A DNA stretch of 64,000 nt from Symsagittifera roscoffensis (GCF_963678635.1 NC_087067.1:26605547-26669546), one strand, 5' to 3'. Counted from the stretch's first letter, positions 1 through 14,130 are shown. Numbers and translations are program-made. The notes: generated by a model from the sequence alone, not told the origin.

Positions 1-589
1 GCAGCAATCAATTGAGAAGACTTGCCTACTCTTGCAGTCCTTTAGGTTTTGGAGATTTAAGGATTTCTGCGGCAAGAAAAAGTGAAATCTACCAAATTTT
101 CCTCAAATATCAGTTTTTACATCAAAATTTTCTGTTGGAATTTACAGGTTCTCGGATTTTACTGGTTCTTATCATATATTCTATTTTTAGGTCAAGCATT
201 CTCACAGTAAAAAATCGATTGAAAAGCATGCATCATAAATTTTTGTCAATTAAATCATGTTATTTGATAGTCGAGATTGTCGAAACATAGGTCGAGCTCG
301 GTCGTAGCAGAGTTTTAAAAAAAAATTTTTTAAAAGTTTTTGGAACTGTTTCCACAAATCGACTGTAGCAAAGCAAATGTACCAAAAAAGAAGAAAAAAC
401 TCTATAAAGGCGCAATCGAAAGTGTCTAACTATATGAGCTATTTGATTGTTATTGAAAATTTTGGAGTGCTAAATCAAATAATTAAAAATTTGTGGCCAA
501 CAATTTGAATGAAATTTTTCCATTGAGAAACTTTTCTTCAAAAAGCCTTTTGAAGTGTTCAAAAAACCCCTATTGATAGGTTGCTTGGG
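1..589. other. AT-rich sequence, nothing recognised
   Basis: A 92-codon chance frame and homopolymer runs only. No gene, RNA or element end could be supported. Confidence 0.5.
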
Positions 590-960
590 GCAACCACCGC
601 TACAATAAAGCAAGATAATGTTTTGTGTGTCGAGACAGTCGAAATGTACTCATTTTTGGTCGGAAAAGTCGAAACATATCAATGAGGGGTCGAACAAACT
701 CTAAAAAAAATCGAACGAGACGGTCGAGAGGGTCAAAGCATACTGAATTTTGGTCAAAAAAATCTAAACATATCTGAACTGGGTCAAAAACGGCAAATAT
801 TTTTTTGTTGGACGAGAAAGTCGAAACATCCCAAAAATTGTTCGATAAAATTCAAACATACCAAAAGTTGGTCGAAACAAACCTAAATTTGGACCGGACA
901 GTCCAAACATACCGATTAGTGATCGAGAAAATCCAAACATGAATTGAGCATTTCGACCCG
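590..960. repeat. Degenerate tandem repeat, GTCGAAACATACC-type
   Basis: About ten units of roughly 30-36 bp with variants of GGTCGAAAAAGTCGAAACAT. Related short units appear at 268-300. No coding role. Confidence 0.7.
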
Positions 961-3900
961 GGTAGCTCGATTCAAGTGGTTTAAAAACTAATATTGCGCT
1001 CGAAATGGGTCAGAAAAGCAGACGCGGAGTAAATTTAAATCATATTGATGTGCAATTAGTCAGACAATAAGCAGAGGTTAGATGTGTTTTTGTGTACTAA
1101 TTTTGGATTGGGGTTTTGTTCGAACCGTATTTTAACTCAATATAAGTCGGTTTTAGTAATTAAAAATTCCAAAACAATTCGTTGCTTTTGAAAAAAGTTT
1201 GGAACAGTAAAACATATGACTCTTTTTATGAATAGAAAAACACTTTCGGCTAACAGAGTTGTTTTTCAAAAACTCTAAATTTTCGACCCAAGTTGAACCA
1301 AATGATTTCATCCATTGGTTTGACGAACACATTGAGTTAAGTCAATTAGCTTATTTGCTTGAAACTAATTATTTTAAAACAGTGGTTGAGCCCGAAAATA
1401 ATATTTTCTTTACTGGTAAACTAGTTAAAAGCCAAAAAAGGTTCAACTGATGTATTAAAGAAAGATCAGTATAAACTATCTCAAAATGAATGCTTGAAAA
1501 ATTTAATATTTTCGCTTAGGTTTTTTCGGAGCTCTTTTTTAGGTAAACTTCCTTCTGAAGCATCCAACAAAATGAATGGATTATTTAAAAAGGAACGTTC
1601 ACAGACTCGGTTTTTAGAAGCTTTTTCTTTGCGCAGCTTTTGTTTCTGAGCAGAATTGCTGAGAAAGCTCTAACCCGCAAATCAAATTCGGGCGAATTGT
1701 TATCAGCGTTTTTCCACTCGTTTTCCACGTGTCTTCCAAAAATGCGTTTCCTTCCGCGGGCTAAAAACGGCCAAAAAAACTGTGCAAATCTCATCAAAAA
1801 AGAGACTTTATTGTGAAGTGAGAGGTGTTAATGCCAGTTGATTCTGCTTTAATGTCACGTTAAGTGTGAGCTATCGAAACTCATTGTAGTTATATACTCT
1901 CAATCTGTTCCTGGTGAATAATGTGTCCCCGGAAATTTGGTGCACTAATTATCGCTGGGCATTCTGTTTTATCCGTATGGTATTAAACTTTTGCTTGCCT
2001 CGTCAAAAGCAGTAATAATATTATTCTTTTCAGGAAAAAAAGAGAGATCAAGTTTTCTAGTTTTTAAAATTTTCAGAATTTCAATCTACATCGGAGTTTT
2101 TTTTCATTTGATCAAAAAGCACAAGAATTTGCAATATGATTTAAATGTAGAAACAAGAAGAAAATTAGGCAGCCTTTATAACAAGTTATACTATTATTTG
2201 TAATATATTATAACCCTTAGACAACATAGCATAAGTTCCGTAGTAAAAAAAGAAAAAAGGAGCGAGGGAGAAGATAATGTTGGTGATATTATGTAAACAC
2301 TAGGGAATGGGCTGCAAAGCTGGTTTAAGATGGGATTTTTAGTCCTCATAAACGACTACCAAATACTGTTTCCATTTTAGGGCAAACCATTTTCTGATTG
2401 ACTTCCCACTAGTCCCGCTGTTAAACTTCAACAGAATTTTTTAGTCTGTTTCGTCGAAAAATGAATGGTCCTCACCATATTTTAAATGGTACAGTAGTGC
2501 TAAATAGACTAAAATTCTCTTTTTGATCAAGAAAGTGACTGATGAAAAGTTTGGGGAGATCTTAAATGGTCTCAACATCTATTATGGTTTTGTCCAATAA
2601 TATTTTAGTTACTGTTAATGTGATTGTGGCTAATTGATTGTTTGAAAGCTTTTTATCAAGCTCCGAGCTGTCTTTTGAAGATGTTTCTTCTCATTCCCTT
2701 CATTCTCCAGCTTCTTTTGTCCTAACTTAGACATCATTGTCTTACGGAATGCTGAATTATCAATCTGCTTGTGAAAGTTCTCAAAGAGTTCAGTTACTGC
2801 GGCTCTTAATAGCCGGATGTTGAGGTCAATAAAGGGTGTAATCTAGTTACTCTATCGGAACTGAAGAGTTATTTCCTGAGCTGAGTTATTTTTCTTCACA
2901 GCTTCTGGCACAACTTCAGGACAAGGTAGAAAACATAACTTTCTTCAGGTTGCAAGATGTGCAGAAGTTTTGGCACCTTCGGCAATGTAGTGGTTTTCAG
3001 TTTTTCCAATTTTTTGATTTTCAGTTTTAGCAGTGCGCTGATTCCCAATTGTCAAATACTTCGCGAGAGAGGGCGAGAGGGTATTCAGCGAAGAAGCCAT
3101 GTGGCTCTTCGGGTATGGTTAACTTGATTTCAACTATATAACCCCACTCAGATGTTTCGCTGGTGAGCAGTAAGTCTTCTCATTTTTTTTTCAACTACAG
3201 AATCGTTTACTAGCAACGGGCTGTGAAAGCAAGTTATTTGTGTCAATAATTATGATGTAGCTTGAATTTTCCGAGGGTGAGAATTCGTCGAAATCTTTAT
3301 TGCTTGCTTTATGAAATCAGCGCATCTAAACCGATAGCATGCCCACTTATATCATTCGCTGTACAAGGTCCAGGTGTTTGTGATCCGATTAAAGTTTTAG
3401 GTCGGGATTACAAACTTTTACAAAAAACTCTACGAAAAATAATTGCTGTGAAGAACCAAATGCAAACCAGCCGATAAGTTCGATGACAAGTTTGACACAA
3501 AGTTTCGAAAAAGGAAGTAAGCGATAGCACCTTTTTAGTCAAGTAGCAAACGTGTTAATCACCAAGTGAACCACACTTCAGTTCGATGAAAATTTTAAGG
3601 GAATCTTTTTACTCGCTTCTTGTAACTTAACACTCACTTCACCTCCTGTTTTTTTTTCGAACGAGTTGAAATATGAGAAGCAATAATGCCCCTTTTGTTT
3701 CACCATAATTAATTTTTCCAGTGAATAGCCGAATTTATTCAAATGTGTCTCCAGCTGAAAAAAAGTTTTCGTCGGGTAAATGATCAACACGCTTTGCCTG
3801 TGGCGCTAGCATGAATCTATAAGAATGGTTGGATCCAAGACTTTGTCAGCTTTTTATTCATTTTTCGTTTTTTGTATACCAATATTGTCTATATATAAAG

Positions 3901-5036
3901 TTTTTCATTTGGGGGTAATATATGAAAAGTGTTTTCCGAATCATTTGTTGCCAGCGCTTTGATTATAAAATGTAAGTAATGCAAAACGACAATTTTTGAG
4001 CTATCACTGGAACATAACTTGATGTTTTTCTTTTAAGGTTACACTCATTATGCGCCTAATCAAAGACTTTGTTGGTAGATAGGCAACAATCAGCTTTTAC
4101 TTTATCATTGTCAGAAAAAAAACGTTCTCACATATCCAACAAACTCTTGAACTTCCCCCGTTACTGACCTGTTATAACAGTGAAAAGATAGTACTTCGTT
4201 TCTTCTGGGTAAAGTTGTCTCGCTATCAATTAAAGGGAACTTATTATACCCTCCATCACATTCCTGTCTTTTGATGAAACTTTAGGTCTCTTTTCCCAAA
4301 TTTGGTTACTGGTGAGGCGTAGCCGCACGGTTGTTGAATTTCAAAGTGTAGGACTGCTAGACTATTCGAAAATTAAGCTGCGGTCCAAAAACCGGCAAGA
4401 GCTCCAAATCAAAGTAGATTACTCTGGGTACAAACGAACCAACTGTTCAGTTTTGAAATTGAGTCTTCCCTTTCCCGGCCCGGGCATTAAGATGACGACA
4501 AGTTCGTCTTAGTAGCACGTGGTGACACTTTGACCAATCTGTCAACCTGTCAACAACATTAAGTCCAGAATCAGATTAGTTGGGATATATGTTTGACATA
4601 CTTGAGGGCAACAATTCATTATTGTTGAAACTGAACAAAAAATTAAATTTTATTTTCATTTTGGATGTGGAATTTAAATGGGGTCTAAAAAAGTAAGACA
4701 TTTTAGTGAGGTTTTTTAAAATATTTTCAAAAAACCAAATAGACTATCCTTAAAAAAGACATTAGTTTGGCTGGCGTTCAGTCTTTCAAATCTGTTAATC
4801 TCTGTTTTAACAATTCATTATTTGTCGAGATGGTAGGTTGAAACTTTGTTTTTCTCTAACCACCGTCTATTGCAAAAAAAAGGGAAATTAAAAGCACGGG
4901 TCTTCTTCTTTATATTTAATATTCGTTAGCTGAGTAGAAACAGAGCTGAGTGCATCAAGTAGGTTGATCCTGCTTTTGTTGGTGAGAAGGCCGCAAAACT
5001 GATTTGCAGTTTCTCAATTTGACCGATTACCCATCC
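961..5036. other. AT-rich non-coding stretch with short chance frames
   Basis: Frames of 60-71 codons at 1259, 1585, 1991, 3262, 3578 and 4312 show no recognisable motif. A minus-strand stretch around 2650-2840 (TELFENFHKQIDNSAFRKTM) looks mildly protein-like but lacks context. Nothing can be assigned. Confidence 0.4.
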
Positions 5037-5482
5037 GCTGCCTTTTTTTCCGCAAAGTACACGGTCAATATCCTGATGTTAAGGAACAACTTGCCCTCGT
5101 TTTACACAGTGGGAATTTTGATCATCCCCACTTCTACATGAATTTGCATTTTGCTCGGGCGCTTTGTCAGCTTTTCCAAGATGAGAGCGTCAATTTCATC
5201 CTTGTTTTGCGGCATGACTTGGGGCAACCTCATTTCTTTTTCTCCAACTTTGAAATAGTTTTGGCGCAATGTTCATTTGAACGCAATGTTCGTTGGCGCA
5301 ACAGAAGAAGTCATCTCAATGCCATCCCAATCTGGCAATGCGAGCAATTTCATCAGATGTTGTTGATAGCTTTCCGCAGCTCATGCGCCAGCTCATCGTG
5401 TTCATGGGCTTCAAACAAACTCCAGATTGACTGCGGACATAGGATTTTGTACGACTTTTGCTCATGTCTACTCTTTTTTTAG
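5037..5482 (+). other. Unrecognised open frame of about 145 codons
   Basis: An open plus-strand stretch, 114 codons from its Met at 5138. It is less AT-biased than its surroundings and contains EQLALVLHSGNFDHPHFYM, NFILVLRHDLGQPHFFFSN and RSHLNAIPIWQCEQFHQMLL. No family was recognised. It may be a fragment of a decayed mobile element or a chance frame. Confidence 0.25.
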
Positions 5483-7166
5483 GGCTAAAAATTTTTCAGC
5501 ACTGCAGACAAGGAACAAGTACACTTTAGCGTTTTTGATTTTACACTTCGCCATGAAATTGAACTTAAATACCTTTTTTTTCAAAATCAGTGTTTGTTAC
5601 GGCTGTAAGCCCTAAATATCCAATCACCCCATTGAAGGGCAAGGCTTTTGTATGTTACAAAACTGATTCAAATACAGCCTTTGATTTTTAAATCAATTGA
5701 AAGTTTTGGTTGTCTTAAAGGTCGGTAAAAAAAACGTGCAATTTTCACATAATCTCCAGCTCAGTTCTAATAATCTAGTTCGAAGTTCGAAAAAAACATA
5801 TTTTTTTTCATCATTTTTACCCTAATGTATTCATTTTTCAATTCAAATTCGTGAAGAGGTGTGATGTAATTTTGTCAACAACTCTCTGATGTCTAAAAAA
5901 AAGGGTAAGAAGTTATAAAACATCATAGCCTAATAAAGGACCGTAGGCGCTTAAAAAATTTTATTTTCGAGAAAATTCTGATTTTTGTAAAAAACAAAAA
6001 AAAATATGTTTCCAAGACCAATGAAATTGTCGTCATCATTTTTCCTTGACCTTCTTGTCCTACATAAGAGTCAATTTCAATATTCAAGAGGAACATATTT
6101 TTTTTCCACATTTTCACCAAAAAGTTGTAAAATTTAAAGTTAAAATTTCGAAAACTCAAAAAAAATTTTTAAAGAAAAAATATGGCTTAAAACATTCTCC
6201 CATTTTCCTTAGAACTGGATAACCCCAAAAGGCGTTCAGAGAGTGTTTGAAAAATTCAAAAAATATAATTAGGACTACCGACATCAAAATTTTGACCTCT
6301 CTATATTATTCTTTCTTTTGAAAAAAGCAATATCCTGAAAACGTTATTCTAAGTGGGGTTTACCGATGAGCGAGTGCTTTGAGTTTTTTCTCTCTTTCTC
6401 TTTTTGGACAGATCTTTTGGTTTTAGTTTTTGCTTCAAGTTTTTATAACATTTTGCTGAAAACTTTACCGAGCAAACTTTCATTGATCTACTAGGTGAAG
6501 GATGAAATAAAAGATAAACTTTTATTCAGAAAAATTTGAAAACGAATGTGAAACCATTTCAAACAAAATTTAAAAAAGAAAAAACTGAGGAATCATTTTC
6601 AAAACAAAAATGAAACAGTTTTTGCTTATGTATTTTAAATTGTCAAAACTCAAAGCAAAACTCATTTTTTTGGGCAAAGCAAGCTGCAATTTGAGACGTT
6701 TTTTGAGAATGTTATTCACTAGATCAATTGTTTTGCACTCTGAGCCGAGAAAATCCGAGAATTCCAGTAAAAATAGATATTGCTGGAGCTGAAGTTGTAA
6801 CTGCTCCTTTGGCAATTGACTCGTGAGAAGTTTTTGTCTGAATATCCCACTAGGAGTCGCGCTCTGCATAATCATGATTACAGCCCTCCTGATTTTGATA
6901 CAATGGGATTTACTCGCAGTCATAACTGAAGGTTATTTCTCCTGAAGATTGATTGAGCGAGGTTGTGTCTTCTTTTGCCGGATAGCTATCGGCAAAAGTA
7001 CAGCTCTCGTACATTTATTTTCGATTCTATCGAATTAAATCAATACGAGGCAGGAGGTATACTTCTATATTTATTTAAATTTTTGTAGTCCTTTCCTTGT
7101 ACTGATTGTCGTAGTTTTTTTGGAGAGCCAATTCATTGATCGGACTTGCTCTGATTGGAGAGTCTC

Positions 7167-7227
<61 letters not shown>

Positions 7228-8514
7228 TTTGATGGATGACATAATTGATTAGCGCGCGTACTTTTGGTAGCTAAATGTTCACTCTCGCTCAAACAGGGAT
7301 GCTATCTGAAGTGAACTAGTCAGAGCCAGAAGATTTTTTGGTTGTACGTTTATATTTAATGACTGAACTAGCAAAGATGAACTATCAGAACAAAAAGTTT
7401 GAAATGTTAATGAGATGAAAAAAATGGTGGCAATGCTCAATAAAGTCAAAACTAATTAAATTTAGTGAAACTACTAAATTTTATTTTTTTAATCAAGACG
7501 CTCGAGGTCTAGTTTAGAATGCTTGTGAAAACTCGTTATTTCAGATTATTTTGATAAAGTACTGTAGATGCTTCTGGAGGTACTTCAATGAGCACTCAGT
7601 TTTTTTTTTGAATTAGTTTGCCAGACATTCTTTTCATGCAGTTTAAGTTTTTATAACATAACTGATAGCATTCATTAAATTGAAGTCATAATGAAAAAAA
7701 AATTTTAAGATTAAAAAATTTCAAATAGACCCGGGAGAAGAAACAATTGAACCCTTGTAAAAAACATGGCTTTTTGTTAAAGATACTACAAACTTGGTGG
7801 TTAAGTTTTATCAGTTTGGCTCAAGGCGCTCGTAAAATAGTTATATAAATTTCAATTTATGAACATTTGATTTCATTCTCGTATACTTAAATCAGCCATT
7901 CTTCAATGTTCCGCTTTTAAAACCAGTTGGTTTTTATTCATTTAATGTGCACTTCTCCCTTGAAAAGCTTGTTAACTATATCAATGGTTCATGTGATAAA
8001 TCTTTGAACGACAAATATTTAGTTAGAGTCAATGTGAAAAAATTCGCACAGAACAGTACGTATAAAATTTACGAGTTGTACACAAAAAATCAAAGAGTGA
8101 AAATTTAAGTATAGGCATGTAATTTTGTCAACTAGTGATTTCCATTCCTTGGCAGACAATTACTCAAAACTCAAATATCAATGTAAGGAAAAAATTTTGA
8201 ACAAACTAAAAAACTTCGAAAGAAGAAAACGAAATCTACAAAATTGTTGTGATCGAAAAAGGAAAGCGAAAAAATGAGTAAACTTGTGAATCATTTGGTT
8301 AACAAGCCTAGAGAAATTTTTGAACATTTCTCTGATTTTTTCAAGCAATTCTGAATTTTTTTGAGTTATGATTTCAATTTCTCTGTTTTTGCTCAAATAC
8401 AAGAAAAACTGTGTTTGCGGTTTCCTTCCTTTCGTTTATTTTAGTTTTTTGCAGCCATTTGATTGAAAACAAAAAGAACTATCTTGTGTGCTAGTATACG
8501 GAAATATTAAAACA
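5483..8514. other. AT-rich non-coding stretch
   Basis: Apart from the CTGT/CT microsatellite, no repeat, gene or RNA was recognised. Chance frames on both strands overlap at 6570-6923. Confidence 0.45.
7160..7226. repeat. CTGT and CT microsatellite
   Basis: Six or so CTGT units pass directly into about 18 CT units. The minus-strand frame with an RE-repeat protein across it is an artefact of the simple repeat. Confidence 0.98.
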
Positions 8515-9152
8515 GTTGACTTCAAAACATTTGGTCGTGCCTTGACTTCTCTCTACATTCAATTATTTGATCTATTACCATTTTAGGTTCCAAGGTTGTT
8601 TTTGTAACGTTTCTATCTGAACGCACACAAACTACTGATGCACTTTTTCGCATAATAAATAGTTCGACAACATTAGCCGGACTTGCGTCAAACTTGAGTT
8701 CGACCGAAATAGTACAATTGCTTACTTTCATGTGAATGAAATCGAGTGAAGCCTCCTAAGTGGACGTAGGATCCAAGAAAAAAACGATGATCATCATAAT
8801 TAGCGAGACTAATTTCCTGGCTAGTGTTGAAAAAAGTTGACTTCAAAAGATTTGGTCGTGCCTTGACTTCTCTCTACATTCAATTATTTTATCTATTACC
8901 ATTTTAGGTGCCAACGTTGCTTTTGTAACGTTTCTATCTGAACGCACACAAACTGCTGATGCACTTTTTCGCATAATAAATAGTTCGACAACATTAGCCA
9001 GACTTGCGTCAAACTTGAGTTCGACCGAAATAGTACAATTGTTTAATTTCATGTGAATGAAATCAAGTGAAGCCTCCTGAGTGGACGTAGGATCCCAGCA
9101 AAAAATGATGATTATCATAATTAGCGAGACTTATTTATTGGCTAGTGTTGAA
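8515..9152 (-). repeat. Tandem duplication, 321-bp period, with conserved minus-strand frames
   Basis: Copies 8515-8835 and 8836-9152 are about 94-95 percent alike by eye. Both keep a minus-strand frame open: 69 codons at 8522-8731 and 91 codons at 8843-9118, sharing TISVELKFDAS, NVVELFIMRKSAS and IIECREKSRHDQ. An acceptor-like TCCACTCAG precedes both. It could be a duplicated exon of an unseen gene or a duplicated piece of an old mobile element. The peptide was not recognised. Confidence 0.75.
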
Positions 9153-9396
9153 CACAGTACCAAGAGCGTGAAGATTTGGTAATAATTTTTTTTAAATTTC
9201 TGTTATTCAGATTGGAGTATCGGTATTGGGTAGACCGTTTCTGCGCTCAATCATCTCATTTAACCCAAATTTCTGTTAATGTAAAGAAAATCTTCCATCA
9301 GTACCAAACTTGCTTCATTCTTGCTCATTGCTATTGTCATTTTTCGAACAAGTTCTTTTGCAAAAATAACATCCTAAATGAAAATGGCTGGGTTTT

Positions 9397-10040
9397 TCAA
9401 AAAAGTTTTTCTTTTGATGAGAGAACATAGTCAGTCAGTGTCATCTTTCTGACATAGAGACTAGCCTCGACAAATTGAACTTTAAAAAATTGAGCTGCAA
9501 CTTCAGATATGCAAACAAAATCGTTACGAGAAAGTCTAAGAGACAATCTAACTGTCACACTGCTAAGTCGGTGCTTGTTGGACGACATAAATTTGCAAGC
9601 AAACTTACCAAATAGCTGTATCTCGCACGAGGCCGCAACAAAAGTTTTGAGCTCTATAAAATCTCTCACTCTCTCTCTCCATTACCACTGTCTCATCCAC
9701 TGTCGTTCTCAATTTTCATGCTTACTATAACCTGATTAATTGCTGCAGTGCACAATGTTGTTTTCTGTTTCGTATTTTGTCTCCTTACGGAAGGTAGTTT
9801 CTGTAGCAGCTGCTTTTGCAATTTTGATTCTTCACTCAAAAATTTTTTGAAGCTGGCCAAAAAGTTATGATTGAAATCATTCATTGATGAAGATGAATTT
9901 AGAATAATTGTGAAGGCAGGGTAACTACACTTTTGGTAATGCTGGAAGTGTGACCAATCCATTTTGTTCATGGTTAAGTCAACTAGAAAACGTGAATTAT
10001 CTTAGACTCGTAAGACTTTCCCTCAGTCGGTTTTCTGCTA
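9397..10040 (-). pseudogene. Decayed fragment resembling a Polinton/Maverick-type capsid protein
   Basis: Two minus-strand frames, 9693-9971 (extending upstream through a stop to about 10040) and 9397-9669, together resemble the F54H12.2-like protein family, which is associated with Polinton/Maverick elements and their major capsid protein. The best match is a double block, VTVRLSLRLSRNDFVCI followed by VEASLYVRKMTLTDYVLSS, and an upstream FGKFACKF region. Stops and a frame change between the pieces show decay. No polymerase B, protease, ATPase or integrase remnant was recognised nearby. The assignment comes from pattern memory and is tentative. Confidence 0.45.
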
Positions 10041-11429
10041 GTTCTCTGTCAGTAATTGAATTGTTTGTTGGAGATTTCTTGTTGGTATGTCAAAAATTTG
10101 AACATTTCATAGGTAAACAATTGTTTGTACCCTTTCCGATTTGAGTTGTCTCATTTGGATTGCTTAACATAATCACCAGACTATAAATTTGAGCGTTGAA
10201 CTTATTTCAAACATTGTTCTGCTCCTAATTAAACCAGTCTGGTAACGTCTTTTTAGTTATTTTAGTTGGTGCAAGTTTTGTGACACAGTTTGTTGTCAAA
10301 GTATTTGCATTAGCAAATTCTTGCAAGCAGTTTTTCAAAGTGTTAGCATGTTCATTTATCCTGTAAATACTTATAAATAAGGAACAAAAGTTTTTCTCAG
10401 GAATCGGAGATATTTTGGCTCTCTGTGTTATATAAGTCTAAGTCTTTTTTCAAGTTGTTTTAACGAATCCTATAAACTCTGCACCCTTGTTCAGTAATAT
10501 TTTTGTTTGGTTGTTAACTTTTTTTGTTAATTATGTCAAATGCTTGTGCAGTTGTAGTAGCATACTCTGATTTCAGGTGTTGCAATTTGAGGTCGCAGGT
10601 CGGTCGTTTAGTCAACTGCAACAAGCAGATATATATATTATTAAGATTTTACTTGGCAAGTTTATCAACTTAGGACAGGTTTAGCGACCAGATATTATCG
10701 ATATTGTATGCTACGATCTTGAGACACGGCGTTGTTTGGATGATAGTTTGTAAGTGTGCTCATTTTCAGTTTAATGTGGGCAAAATGCTTAAGTTTTCGC
10801 CGAGACAAATTGGTCTTTTAACAAAAGTTGCTCACACTAACAAATAACGCGGGACCTTTGTCATTGTATTTAAATTTCAACTTTTGTTTTTCAATCTTGG
10901 TAATTTTCTATTGTTTTATTTTTGCCTCCTTTTTTTCTGACAATGGACAATCTGAATCACTATTCGGAGCTTCGTGCAAGTCGGAGCCCACTTCTGATTC
11001 TTTTTCATGCCGTTGAACTGAATTTTTTGAGCGTTGTCTAAAGTTTTCCTTTCTTGCTCAGCACTTCTTTTTTTCCTGCCTAGCGGGGATGCTGAGTGAG
11101 TTCATGAAACCAGTTTCTCGTTTTTCTTGCACCATAAACACGCTGACTGAACCGCATGTTTGGCTCCTTGATTTTTTACCATTTTTTTCACCTTAGAGCA
11201 ATGAAAATTATTACAACTTTCAGAGCAGTTAGAATGATAACCAACGTCGAATATGAAGCTTCTTCATTAGTTGCTAAACGTCAAACAAAATTAGTGCGGC
11301 CTTAAGTCATTTTGATTTTGGTCCACGTATATCACCTCAATGTCATGATTTATGAACCTTCTTTCTAAATTATTTTTAATTTTGAACTCGGGTTTTTGCT
11401 CTAATGAACATTTTCCCTTCCAACTCTTA
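10041..11429. other. AT-rich stretch, nothing recognised
   Basis: No gene or repeat could be supported apart from an ATATAT run near 10630. Confidence 0.4.
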
Positions 11430-14130
11430 TAACTGTCTGTAGAATTTTTGGTCTGTCTATTGTTTTTTCTTTTAATATATGGTTTTCATTGCGGGCAAAC
11501 GGTGACTCTTCATCGTCTGTAAAAGTGTAAACCGTTCTCATTAGGGCTCACGATAGATGCTTACTTCGTTGCAGTAGTCTGAATAATTTGTAGAGGTTGA
11601 GCCTGAGCCAGTTGAGCTGGAGTAATTGAACTTTTCTTGTTTAATACTGTTACTATGATGAAAATGTGCAGTATGCGGTTGCTCCTTAGGCTATTAAAAT
11701 TTCTGGATTAGAATGTATTTTCAGCAGTAAGAATTACAATGTGAGGTATTAGTAACAAAAGTAAAGTGTTTATAGGATTAGATGCACTCCGCGAAGTTTT
11801 TGCCAACATTAGTCATCAGAGCGGTTAAGTATTTGTATGCAGTCTTAAACCGTTTGATTTTGCTCTTTTAACATTATGTTTCTATTTAATTAAATGAGAA
11901 AACGTTCGCAAACAACTGTTAGGATCTTGCGATTTGAATATTTTTTTAGTTAATTGTCTTAGCCGGTGAGGCTTCAATTTTACGTCATGCGAGTAGTTTT
12001 TCTTTAACATAGTGCAGGTAAAGTTTGTTGGTACAGACTGTAAGATTTTTGAACGACATCCCAAACAGTTTGTTGTATGGAATATTCGAAATTACTTTGT
12101 AGCGCATTAAAAAACTCTTCAGATCTTGCAAAGTAACATTTTTACAAAAATTTATATGTTTTTTTACTATTTGTCTTGCTATCTACCAACAACCTTTATT
12201 ACTATTGTTGCATCAGCTTCAACTAGTGCTGCTGTTGTTGTTCATTCTACAGACTGTGTTAGGCTTGATTTAAAATCTAAAAAAGCATGATTGAAAAAAA
12301 AATTACTAAATTAGTTTTAAATTATAAGCAATACAAAATTTCTTAATGTGTAAAGCCCTTTTTGGTTTTGTCATGCAATTCTAGCAGAGTTTTCAGGGAT
12401 TTCTCCAATTTTTTTTGTAACTTCTTTCACAATTGTCTCATATTCATCTGTCAACTCATTTGAAGGACTTCATGTCTGTCGTGATGGATTTTCGGTCTGT
12501 TTATTGTTTTTTTTCTTCTAATACTGCATTTGATTGCGTGCCCCCAGTGATTCTTCATCTTCTGTTAAATGTACAAAAACCGTTCTCAATGGGCTCACGA
12601 TAGATGCCTCCTTCGTTGCAATAGTCTGAATAACTCGTAGATGTTGAGCCTGAGCCAGCTGAGCTAGGTTAATTGAGCTTTTGCTTGCTTAATATTGTTA
12701 CTATCATGAAAATGTGCAGCATGCGGTTGCTCCATAGGCTATAAATTTTTCGGGACTAAAAGGTTTTTTCAGCTATAAGGATAAAATTTTGAAGTATTGG
12801 TAAAAAAATAAAGTATTTGTAGGCTTAGATGGAGTCATTCCTTACTCGAAGTTAATTCACAGTCCGCGAAGTTTTTGCCAACATTAGTTATTGGAGCGGT
12901 TAAGTTTTTGTATGCTGTCTTAAACCGTTTGCTATTTGCAATTTTAACCGTTATGTTTCCACTTAATTAATTGAGAAAACGTTTGCAAACAATTCTTATG
13001 ATCTTGCGATTTGAGTGTTTTTTAGTTAATTGTCTTAGCCGGTGAGGCTTCGATTTTACGTCATGTGAGTAGTTTTTCTTTTATATAAGAGTAGGTAAAA
13101 ATTTGTTGGTCCAAACTTTAAGATTTTTGAACGATATCTCAAACAATTTATTGTATGGAATATTCGAAATTACTTTGTAACGCAATGAAAACACTTCAGA
13201 TATTGCAAAGTAAAATTTTTTCAAAACTTCTATGTTTTTTTTTACTATTTGTCTAGCTATCTACATACAACCTCTGTTCTTATTGATTGCATACGACCGG
13301 TGATCCTTCATCGTCTGTTCAATGTATAAACCGTTCTCATTGGGACTCACGGTAGATGTTTTTCTTTCGTTGCAGTAATCTGAATATATTTTGCAGGTTG
13401 AGCCTGAGCCAGTTGAGGTAGGATAATTGAGCTTTTGTTTGTTTAATACTGTTTTATGATAAACATGTGCAGCATGCCTTGCTGTATAGGGTGTTTTCGG
13501 ATATAAGTGTTTTGGGATTAGAATGAGTTTTCAGCAGTAAGAATTAAGTTGTGAGGTATTGGTAACAAAATTACAGTAAATGTGGACTTAGATAGAGCCC
13601 TTCCTTACTCAAAATTATTTCACGTTTCGCAAAATTTTTGCCAACATTAGTTTTTGGAGTGGTTGAGTATTTGTTTTCTGCCTTCAATCGTTCTAGTTTT
13701 GCTATGTAGATCGGTGTGTTATGTTTGCATTTACTACATTGAGAAAACGGTCGCAAATAAGTGTTATGATCTCCAGGTTTGAATGTTTTTTAGTTATTTG
13801 GCTTAGCTGGTGAGATTTCAATGGTATGCCTAGTGAGTAGTTTCACGTTTATACAAGGGTAAATGAAAAATTGTTGGTTTAGGTAGTAAAAAATTTGAAC
13901 AATATCTCGAATAGTTTGTTGTATGAGGTAACGAAAACCACTTTAAAACGCGAAAAAAATTACTTCAGATCTTGCGAAGTAACTTTGTTAAAAAAAACAT
14001 TGTCAATGCTTTTTTTACTCTTTATCTTGCTATCTATGAACAACCTTTGTTACTATTGTTGCATCGGGTTTATCTAGTGCTGCTGTTATTGTTTATTCTA
14101 CAGACTTTGTTAGACTGGATTTAAAGTCTA
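11430..14130. repeat. Three long diverged direct repeats
   Basis: Landmarks GAGCCTGAGCCAG(T/C)TGAG, CCGTTCTCATTGGG and ATTTTACGTCATG recur at about 11600, 12648 and 13402. Spacing is 1047 and 754 bp; the difference is a segment (about 12170-12480) present after copy one and again after copy three. Units are diverged and non-coding. Confidence 0.8.

Noticed and set aside
7071-7292. Minus-strand frame with RERERE and TDRQTD repeats
   Set aside because: Product of the CTGT/CT microsatellite; no flanking coding signal.
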